DNA from: a bacterium
GTDB taxonomy: Bacteria; Patescibacteria; Gracilibacteria; 1-14-2-50-48-13
Direction of reading: 5' to 3'
Length of the DNA stretch: 16,477 bases
Assembly (NCBI GenBank): GCA_030430105.1
Contig: JAUIFW010000012.1
Location: 1-16,477 of the forward strand
Under the pieces are notes generated by a model. It saw only the letters and a list, made by a program, of their open reading frames with translations, searched no databases and was not told the DNA's origin. Position numbers and translations under genes: made by a program. Within the stretch, counting starts at the first letter, position 1. Each line of letters begins with the position of its first letter. Positions 7,701 to 13,312 of the stretch are shown piece by piece.

Positions 7701-10700
7701 TTCCATTATTGGTAATTTGGTACTCTATGATGCCCGTACTTGGAGTTCCTAGGGTCACCAAGAAGTTTCCAATGGTCTGATATGCTTGCCCAGAGTTTGG
7801 TTCGATGCTTGGTGCATCATCCGGGTAGTTTCCAGGAAGAATACTCACCTCAGAGAGCTCTGGTGAGTACGTACCATCACCGGTGAAGTATGCCTTGTAT
7901 TGTGCGTACTGATTTGTTCCAACATTAACACCCTCATTATCGTATGGAGTCAGACCCGTATTGGCTTCTTCTGTGTAATAGGTACTGCTTGTTCCGTCTG
8001 GACCAACAAATTCCTCCGTGTCACAGGCAGCATCATCACAGCTGCGTATCTGGAACTTGAGGTCTAGGGCTCCACGCCGATAATGATTCCTTGCGTCATC
8101 ATTGGTGAGCTTGATGTTGTATACAGCTAGCTCATCAAAGGAGGCGTGTGCGTACTGTTTTATAGACTCTAATGCTCCACCGACAAAGCCTCCAATTTCA
8201 AAGGCATTGGTGTTTGCAGACATATTTGGTACACCATCGATTTGCACTGTGTTTTCTCCCTTTTCGAACAGCTTGAGCTTATCTCCATCGTAGGTACCCA
8301 TAATGTGGTTCCATCCTGGATATAGCCATGCTCCTAAATGCCATTTTCCAAAGGTCACATACGCTTTGTTACCAGAGAGTGTAATTCCATACCCACTGTC
8401 TCCCCCATGCTTTCCTGCTCCGATCATCCGCTCATCACTATTCGCTACCAAGGATGGCTCCTGGTCTAGTGCTGTCTGCTTTCGAATGACAATTTCATCA
8501 AATATCTGCGTGTTGTCTCCGTACCATCCTCCAATAGTATAGAACATGAGAGTACCTTGATTGTTTGGCGTTCGTACCGCCGTAGAAGTATTTATGTATT
8601 CTTTAGTTGTCGTCTGACCAATACCCTCTGCATATCCATAGACATAGTGATGTCTTCGGATACCATCGGGGGCCACCTGAAACTCTTCATTTCCCACACT
8701 ATAGGTGCTCGTCCCTCCTGCATGGCTAACTGACACACCTCCATCCGTAGCAGCTCCTGTGGAATAACTACTACTAAAGGCGGCAGGACACGGCTGAGCG
8801 TCGTACCCTGGAGCAAGATCTCCTTTATGCACATTCATATAGGATACATTAAGCTGTCCAAAACCACTGTAGTCACCATCTTCACCGTATCGGAAACAAA
8901 AGTACCCCTCGTTGTTATTTGTTTTGGAATACCGTACATGAATTGCCTTGTATCCTGTAAAACTTTCCTTGGTTTCTAGGAACCAACGATATCCATTTTG
9001 AGCCCCCGATTGAAATCTACCTAAATACCTCCATACTCTTCCGTTGTTTAGTGGGACTGAAGTTTCATCCGTATACTCTGCCTCATCCCCTCGTTTAAAT
9101 CGTGACGACCATTTGGTCATATCCATCGTTTCACCCGTGAAGTCCTCATAAAAATCAAAGACATCTTCTCCTGACCACTTATGCTTCTGGATGTGAGGAT
9201 TACCGTATTGCATAATTACGGTTGTCTCATCCTTGTTCGCTAATTTTACCCAGATTCCACCAAGTGTACCCCGACTACCAATCCAGAAAGGCAGCTCCTG
9301 CCCGTCTGAAGCCTGGATAAATCGCATATCAGCCTTATTGTCTGCAACCTTCTTTCCTGGAAAATCAGAAGGCAACTCTACTTTGAGCTGAAAGTCATCT
9401 TCTGGTACGGTGCCCGTTACGGTCAATGTACGCTCGTACATCCACCCACCCGTATCAGGGACTTGCTGCGTAGCGGCAGCCTCCGCTCCTAGCGTGAAGC
9501 TAGGGTTGGCTTCATCAACATTTCGTACAAAAGCCCAGTAGATCTTTTGGGTAACATTATAATTTACTCCAAATCCAAAGTCTCCGTGGGTGGCAACTTC
9601 GGTATCGGTAGCTGTCCAAGAGTTAGTATATGTCTTATCTCCTGTGACATTCACACTTAAGTCATCTCCTCCGACCTGCACAGCTAGGCGCACATCATCA
9701 TTGGCAACAAGTTCATCATCTTCGTTAATCCCTACATGCCTTCCTGGGTCATATATTAAGGACCCACCTGGATCAAAGCTTGCATCAATTCCATAACTTT
9801 TATCGCGGGTACTTGTTGTTGATGAATTCCAACAGAAGAAATCATCACCAGCATTTCTCCATGTAGAACCATTCCACCAATAGCCCTCTACCACATTACA
9901 CAGAGCTGGCCTCGTCGATCCAGTGTTTTCTATCTCTGAAATGGTATACTTCGCGACCATCTCAATTCTCCCTTCAAAGGGTATACGATCATTGGATTTG
10001 ATAATTCTATTGTTGAGAAACCCATTCATTACAAAAGCATCGTCCTCGTAATAGTTCAATCCGGATCCATAGAACGTATTGGTCGTCTGTAGGTTCCAGT
10101 CATCATAGCCAATACGCTGTCCACTTGGATCCATGAATGCCACAAATGTATCTTTTCCTGTGGACCCTTGATCCACCTCTGTATTTCCATAGTACATATC
10201 TATGGCAGTAGTCCCCGTTTCAAAGATCTTTACCCAAAGTCTTGTCTCCTCAGATGCCCCCTCTTTCCAATATTCAATCCAGTAAGGAAGAACTCGCCCC
10301 GTACTATCTAGAAACCGTATATCATCTCCATCCGCTTGTAGCTTGGTATAGTCGATATCAGTATTATCAAATTCAAGCATGATGTTTGCATCATCCCTTG
10401 TGGTTGCTGTACTCAAGGTCAGTGGACGCTTATACGCAAAGTCTCTTCCCTCAATCTTGATCCAGGCTTCTACGGTCCCTGCGCTTGTAAGGTCCAAACT
10501 ATTGTCATCTGGAATGGAAACCACATCGTTTACCCCATCAAAGGTTACGGCACTATTGTATATTCCATCTGCTCCTAGAGTTGGACAGTTGGTACAGGCT
10601 GCGTTATTCCCATTACCAGAGCTATCGGCCAGGGATGTTCCACTACTTTCATCTAGGTGTAAGAGTAGTTGATTTGAGGACATATTGGTATTACCAAAGC

Positions 10701-11124
10701 TCCCCGTATACCCCGACTCCACCCCCTGATTTCCTGGGAGAGGCTTTCCGTATGGAATAGCTGGTACCCAACCTACTCCCGTCCATATTTTACTAAGAAG
10801 CGTACTGTCCATCACTCGAGAGATAAAGGTACCCACAGTAGTTGCGACTGGATCAGAAAGTTCCAGCCATTCATTTACTGCATCCCAGCTGATCTCGCTA
10901 GGAGTACCTTGGTCAAACTCCCCTGTGTACGTATCGTCTACATAGAACGTTCCCTTCAGCTCACCTTGCGTCGTTACTTGGATATCATTTCCATCAAAGC
11001 TGTACTCTCCGCTGGTATTGAAATCAAAGTCTGTGGTAAGTGCAGATGCCGGGGTCATCAGTAGCCCTAGAGATAGCATGCTGCTTACTACCGCACTAAA
11101 GGTTTTTTGCAAGCCAAGCTTCAT
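4711..11124 (-). CDS. Giant SLH-anchored surface protein with LamG, DUF2341 and Ig-like domains
   Basis: A 2137-residue exported protein, probably a surface adhesin or glycan-binding protein. A signal peptide (1-29, ending ASA-L) is followed by the first half of a LamG/concanavalin-A-like domain at about 150-227 (ADSSGNGNNAA, VTFDGVNDVVSIPDD, GTVEAWIKI). Two DUF2341 modules come next, at about 228-335 (YKRPLTLS, LPYWIEYW, MYYGN) and 561-660 (YERTLTV, LPFWIGS, MQYGNP), each with a beta-rich partner region. The second LamG half is at about 898-1020 (GWNHIMGTYDGDKLKLFE, FDELAVYN). Beta domains fill 1022-1210. A twice-repeated pair of fibronectin-like plus SbsA Ig-like (Big_5) domains spans 1216-1700, each Ig-like copy with a VCQAG-x-x-CT motif. 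A Gly7 run at 1711-1717, an acidic linker near 1850-1905 and three SLH-type repeats at about 1945-2010, 2018-2072 and 2084-2130 close it. No catalytic motif was seen. Confidence 0.9.
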   Translation of the reverse strand: MKLGLQKTFSAVVSSMLSLGLLMTPASALTTDFDFNTSGEYSFDGNDIQVTTQGELKGTFYVDDTYTGEFDQGTPSEISWDAVNEWLELSDPVATTVGTFISRVMDSTLLSKIWTGVGWVPAIPYGKPLPGNQGVESGYTGSFGNTNMSSNQLLLHLDESSGTSLADSSGNGNNAACTNCPTLGADGIYNSAVTFDGVNDVVSIPDDNSLDLTSAGTVEAWIKIEGRDFAYKRPLTLSTATTRDDANIMLEFDNTDIDYTKLQADGDDIRFLDSTGRVLPYWIEYWKEGASEETRLWVKIFETGTTAIDMYYGNTEVDQGSTGKDTFVAFMDPSGQRIGYDDWNLQTTNTFYGSGLNYYEDDAFVMNGFLNNRIIKSNDRIPFEGRIEMVAKYTISEIENTGSTRPALCNVVEGYWWNGSTWRNAGDDFFCWNSSTTSTRDKSYGIDASFDPGGSLIYDPGRHVGINEDDELVANDDVRLAVQVGGDDLSVNVTGDKTYTNSWTATDTEVATHGDFGFGVNYNVTQKIYWAFVRNVDEANPSFTLGAEAAATQQVPDTGGWMYERTLTVTGTVPEDDFQLKVELPSDFPGKKVADNKADMRFIQASDGQELPFWIGSRGTLGGIWVKLANKDETTVIMQYGNPHIQKHKWSGEDVFDFYEDFTGETMDMTKWSSRFKRGDEAEYTDETSVPLNNGRVWRYLGRFQSGAQNGYRWFLETKESFTGYKAIHVRYSKTNNNEGYFCFRYGEDGDYSGFGQLNVSYMNVHKGDLAPGYDAQPCPAAFSSSYSTGAATDGGVSVSHAGGTSTYSVGNEEFQVAPDGIRRHHYVYGYAEGIGQTTTKEYINTSTAVRTPNNQGTLMFYTIGGWYGDNTQIFDEIVIRKQTALDQEPSLVANSDERMIGAGKHGGDSGYGITLSGNKAYVTFGKWHLGAWLYPGWNHIMGTYDGDKLKLFEKGENTVQIDGVPNMSANTNAFEIGGFVGGALESIKQYAHASFDELAVYNIKLTNDDARNHYRRGALDLKFQIRSCDDAACDTEEFVGPDGTSSTYYTEEANTGLTPYDNEGVNVGTNQYAQYKAYFTGDGTYSPELSEVSILPGNYPDDAPSIEPNSGQAYQTIGNFLVTLGTPSTGIIEYQITNNGTDWYYWDTGSNTWVVQTGTGYNTETSTAAEIASNIRYFASQVGSGTFNFRAFLGGNGGQSAAIDNIQLTYGTTDTAPGAPTTLYVNEASGDAQSGDASPATLTSTSVKFSALYNDADAGDYAANYQLEIATDNGFSNIIYDSTKTAFSFGTEPLAGERTPDISIPNGTISPDTTYYWRLTLWDAKDNTGTTSATAEFSAPDNNAPALGSSSPSDGDTGVSKATDITLNLTDDVAGIDISTLDVTIEGGAAITNGVCQAGYACTIPGDGTSATVVINPDTDFAFSQNVNITYEVDDLAGTPNTLSGTIDFDIGINGAPTAPTGLYINDASTGAQTGLATGATVSTTDLVVSAVHTDPDSEAASKYRLQIATDDAFTSITFDTNTDNPGGVPIAPNLAHNTRSSDISIANAGLSFDTTYYWRIKFWDVNDAEGVYSPSGGSAASFTLADQSSPSLSSSTPADASQGASTDASITLNLSDPQTGLNQTTLNVEIGGTDAILLGVCQAGFVCTLTPAGNDLTVEITPDSSFSEGETITVNYDIADNGATPNTLMSSISFTTAEPQAVPVVRATGGGGGGGAAAGGSAAINATLDALFGRLPGVQVDTTTTNELLGLRQSAPVRITELGALTPISSIPLNNRSQAPVLERVLTSLRTPASAPARVEVVQGSQEGRRTLVPAPLPSLRSVGSDGSLVFEVDEVEQPIVLQQYLGYLEEAEMGTEGGIETTGGGMELPAEEGNEEESDEEVAGEEEASLAPSAGPSAEEYLETTLETLSTFYFPELGGETAGTPGLPQRNKNNGAPLTVADSMCSKLGMQYDYLVSPELPKQLREEIAILHKFGVNFSNPGGVLDVDRTITRSELLKYLLQMTCADYGHDVSGVPRFPDVVPNHEHDLFIHVGRKYGLVTGYIHDGLFRPDQNISMAEALKVTLKYMLDGRVVLDGDMEVFDNVNYEQWFGPYIRFASEKGIVKKGRGFNPYQTATLEDIISLLVGALTLRGQ

Positions 11125-11150
11125 GATGTTTTTTGTTTGTATATCTATTT

Positions 11151-11179
11151 ATAATACCATTTTTTATGTATTTTTACAA
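11151..11179 (-). promoter_or_regulatory. Promoter of the giant surface protein gene
   Basis: On the minus strand TTGTAA (11179-11174), 17 nt, then TATTAT (11156-11151), with TGG just before it as an extended -10. The predicted start near 11144 gives a leader of about 20 nt. The leader is A-rich and has no Shine-Dalgarno before ATG 11124. Confidence 0.75.
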
Positions 11180-11195
11180 GTTTCTAAAGGTACAT

Positions 11196-11210
11196 GTGCT
11201 TATACAGCAC
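11196..11210. promoter_or_regulatory. Inverted repeat upstream of the giant gene promoter
   Basis: GTGCT-TATAC-AGCAC lies about 17 bp upstream of the -35 box of the giant gene, a place where activators often bind. The arms are only 5 bp, so it may be chance. A second small dyad, CAACAA-CGC-TTGTTG, lies at 11272-11286. Nothing else was found in 11211-11300. Confidence 0.2.
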
Positions 11211-11307
11211 CATAAAGTATTGTGACTCACTTTCTACCCTGTAGATTTCCTCTTTCATCTGCTCAGACTGTCAACAACGCTTGTTGCCTCATTCATGACA
11301 AGAGTAT

Positions 11308-11335
11308 TTGACAAAAATTCATAATTTTGTATTAT
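11308..11335 (+). promoter_or_regulatory. Consensus-like plus-strand promoter without an evident gene
   Basis: TTGACA (11308-11313), a 16-nt spacer and TATTAT (11330-11335) match the sigma70 consensus closely. A transcript from about 11342 would run antisense into the 3' end of the AI-2E-type gene. Only a 21-codon frame (ATG 11398) begins nearby, with no support. An 8-bp dyad overlaps the -10 box. It could drive an antisense RNA, or the match could be chance in AT-rich DNA. Confidence 0.35.
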
Positions 11336-11338
11336 GAA
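11313..11338 (-). terminator. AT-rich hairpin terminator after the AI-2E-type gene
   Basis: Read on the minus strand, TTCATAAT, a 5-nt loop and ATTATGAA (11338-11318) form an 8-bp perfect stem followed by T5 (11317-11313), 47 nt after the stop codon of the membrane protein gene. The stem has only AT pairs apart from one GC, so it would be weak. It is the same dyad that overlaps the plus-strand promoter. Confidence 0.4.
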
Positions 11339-11384
11339 GTCATTTCTATTCTTCAGGAGAGGTCCTTTATATTAGCTTTCCTCC

Positions 11385-12452
11385 TTACTTTTTCACCATG
11401 GCGCGAAGTTGCAAACTATGGCGCATGAGGGTGATAAAGATGGCCATGATACATGGCCCATAGACGATACCCATAGGACCAAAGGTCGTAATCCCCCCTA
11501 CTATGGCAAGGAATATAGCCAATGGATAGAGCTGTGTCTTGCTATCCAGAAATTTTGGCCGGATGACTGCATAAAAGAGGAAGCTGTCCAAAAAGAGCAC
11601 CACGATAAGGAAGAGTAGCGCTACCCACCATGGTTGGGAGAAAAAGAGGAACGCAATACTCGGTAAATATACCGCCCATGTTCCCAGTAGAGGAATGAGG
11701 GAGAGGAATGCAATCGTTAGCCCCCATAGGATCGGGCTTGTGAAGCCAAACAACCAAAAGACCATAGTCATGATGACTCCCATCACGAGAGAGGAAAGAA
11801 TACTTCCTACAATCACCGTCTGCCCCACGTGCTCCACAGCATCCACGAGACTTTGCGCCTCCTTTTTTTCAAAGGGAAGGAGCGCCTTTACGTTTTCTAT
11901 AATCGACTCCCCATCTCGAACAAGGAAGAAGGTAATAAAGAGAAAGAAAAAGATGTTGATCGCTATCGACGCGAGGTTTGCCATGATGGCTGCAGCGTTG
12001 TTGTAGAGCAAGGAGCCAAAGACCTGCACGCTACTACTGACGTATTCTCTCGCAGAATCCAAAGATACCTGCATATTGAGCGGCTCCAGGAAGCTGTTGG
12101 TCTGACTTTCTAAGCCATAGAGGCTCCCGAGCATCATATCAAAGCCCTCACTATTGAGTATTCCCTGCACAAAATTCACAAAGTTGATGGCCTCAAGCCC
12201 CATGAGTACCATGAGAAGTAGCAATGGAACAATGATCACAAGGAGCGTCGTCACCGTAGAAAAGGCTGCAAACAAATTAGCATTTCCTTTGAGCCAATTG
12301 GGCAACGTATGCTTCACCTTTAAAAAGATACTCGCCACGATAGCCGCCAGGAGGAGCGGCGCTAAAAAGCCGGAAACTAACCAAAAGGTGGTGGCTATCG
12401 CGACAATATAGAGCGCGATAAGAGGAAGATTTGTGTGGGAAGTGGTGGGCAT
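11385..12452 (-). CDS. AI-2E / PerM-family membrane transporter
   Basis: A 355-residue integral membrane protein of the AI-2E transporter family (PF01594: PerM, YdiK, TqsA). Members export small molecules such as autoinducer-2, or act as Na+/H+ antiporters in some bacteria; the substrate here is unknown. Numbered from ATG 12452, the N-terminal hydrophobic pair lies at about 8-45, a third helix at about 60-88, then a soluble stretch to about 150. The C-terminal bundle follows: ANLASIAINIFFFLFITFFL, then VRDGESIIENVKALLP, the family's GLTIAFLSLIPLLGTWAVYLP block, and a final GGITTFGPMGIVYGP segment. The frame can be extended nine codons to a TTG at 12479, but the ATG gives the family's usual N-terminus and the only candidate -10 box lies over that TTG. 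It stands alone, not in an operon. Confidence 0.9.
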   Translation of the reverse strand: MPTTSHTNLPLIALYIVAIATTFWLVSGFLAPLLLAAIVASIFLKVKHTLPNWLKGNANLFAAFSTVTTLLVIIVPLLLLMVLMGLEAINFVNFVQGILNSEGFDMMLGSLYGLESQTNSFLEPLNMQVSLDSAREYVSSSVQVFGSLLYNNAAAIMANLASIAINIFFFLFITFFLVRDGESIIENVKALLPFEKKEAQSLVDAVEHVGQTVIVGSILSSLVMGVIMTMVFWLFGFTSPILWGLTIAFLSLIPLLGTWAVYLPSIAFLFFSQPWWVALLFLIVVLFLDSFLFYAVIRPKFLDSKTQLYPLAIFLAIVGGITTFGPMGIVYGPCIMAIFITLMRHSLQLRAMVKK

Positions 12453-12478
12453 GAGGATAGGGACAGATTTGTGCCACA

Positions 12479-12506
12479 ATCATACCTTATGTTTTTGAAT
12501 TTGGAA
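12479..12506 (-). promoter_or_regulatory. Possible promoter of the AI-2E-type gene
   Basis: TATGAT (12484-12479, minus strand) with TTCCAA 16 nt upstream (12506-12501) is the best candidate. The -10 is reasonable and the -35 poor. It would start transcription near 12472 and favours ATG 12452 over the TTG at 12479. Confidence 0.3.
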
Positions 12507-12553
12507 TAGAAGGAGGGGGAACGCCTTCGGCGAAATACTAAATTTTTAAAGAT

Positions 12554-12604
12554 TAAATACTAAAGATTAATGATCGCCCTTTAATATTTAATCTTTAGTA
12601 TTTA
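12554..12604. repeat. AT-rich 17-bp inverted repeat
   Basis: TAAATACTAAAGATTAA (12554-12570) and its exact reverse complement (12588-12604) flank a 17-nt loop. Further partial copies of the AAAGATTAA unit lie at 12548-12556 and, inverted, at 12609-12618, so the block is a cluster of one repeat unit in both orientations. It lies between divergent genes, so it is not a simple terminator; it may be a dispersed intergenic element or an operator region. Confidence 0.6.
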
Positions 12605-12642
12605 GCAATTTAATCTTTCGGGCGCCTGTGGCGGCCGTTTTA

Positions 12643-12651
12643 TGGTATAAT
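12643..12651 (+). promoter_or_regulatory. Extended -10 promoter of the pyruvate kinase operon
   Basis: TGGTATAAT (12643-12651) is a perfect extended -10 element. No good -35 is present (a GC-rich stretch lies there), as is usual for extended -10 promoters. Transcription would begin near 12658, leaving about 17 nt before ATG 12675 without a Shine-Dalgarno. Confidence 0.65.
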
Positions 12652-12674
12652 GTGTGTAGTATTAAACCAACACC

Positions 12675-13109
12675 ATGACTACTGACGACCAGCAGCGAGA
12701 GGATCGGATTACCGAACTAGGCAAACATATGGAAGCCCAGGAGGTTTCCCTTGAAGATCAGATGCGTATGGGGCAGACCGCGGAAGTTGCGGCCAAGGAT
12801 GAGGCTGCGCTTAAGGAATACCTTGTATTTCTTGAGAGATTGCTGAACCCTGAGGATACCTCTGTACCAACGATCAATCTCTATACACCAGAGTCTATCC
12901 TCAACAAGGACATCTACGATGGACTCGATGAGATGGCTCAAGCAAAGGTGGATCAGGTAACCCCTACCCTTTGTGGACATCTACGAATGCTGCAGGGACT
13001 TATGAAATCTGGTCAGGGCCATGGAGCTCAGGCGGAACACTATGTGGAGATGATTCATCAGTATAAATCAGAGCTTGAGCAAGAGGTTGGTGATGTGCTT
13101 ATTCTGTAA
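12675..13109 (+). CDS. Hypothetical acidic helical protein
   Basis: A 144-residue soluble protein, acidic and rich in Glu, Gln, Met and Leu, without signal peptide or membrane segment. Residues 1-60 and 85-140 are predicted helical, and the middle (61-80) holds the proline-containing segment PTINLYTPESILNKDIYD. It has two His-rich patches near 100-125 (CGHLRML, GQGHGAQAEHY) but no recognisable metal motif. No family is recognised. It is the first gene behind a strong extended -10 promoter, 8 bp before the next small gene and in the same operon as pyruvate kinase. A regulatory or partner role is possible but not shown. Confidence 0.75.
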   Translation: MTTDDQQREDRITELGKHMEAQEVSLEDQMRMGQTAEVAAKDEAALKEYLVFLERLLNPEDTSVPTINLYTPESILNKDIYDGLDEMAQAKVDQVTPTLCGHLRMLQGLMKSGQGHGAQAEHYVEMIHQYKSELEQEVGDVLIL

Positions 13110-13117
13110 CGAAACCC

Positions 13118-13312
13118 ATGGGAGCTGGAGACTACATGCCCACAGGTAGTGGGAATTACAGAAAGAAACGCCCTTCCAAGGAGGAAATCAAAAGGAGGCG
13201 TGAGATGTTTAAAAAGGTACAAGCGTACCAACAACAAACCCAAAGCCAAGCGAAACAGGATGAAGCGAAGGCGGAGGATTTTTTGCTTGATGAACTAGAT
13301 CAATTCGAATGA
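13118..13312 (+). CDS. Hypothetical 64-residue basic/acidic small protein
   Basis: A short protein with a basic first half (YRKKRPSKEEIKRRREMFKK, residues 14-33), a Gln-rich linker and an acidic tail (EDFLLDELDQFE). This opposite-charge layout is common in small nucleic-acid- or ribosome-associated proteins, but no family is recognised. Its TGA stop overlaps the pyruvate kinase ATG as ATGA, implying coupled translation, and it follows the upstream gene after 8 bp. It shows UGA used as stop. There is no Shine-Dalgarno before the ATG; a second in-frame ATG lies at 13136. Confidence 0.65.
   Translation: MGAGDYMPTGSGNYRKKRPSKEEIKRRREMFKKVQAYQQQTQSQAKQDEAKAEDFLLDELDQFE

Noticed and set aside
11398..11463. 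21-codon frame after the plus-strand promoter at 11308-11335
   Set aside because: It lies within the AI-2E-type gene on the other strand, has no ribosome-binding site and no recognisable feature.
12453..12479. TTG start nine codons upstream in the AI-2E-type gene
   Set aside because: The ATG at 12452 is a better codon and gives the usual N-terminus; the candidate -10 box overlaps the TTG.
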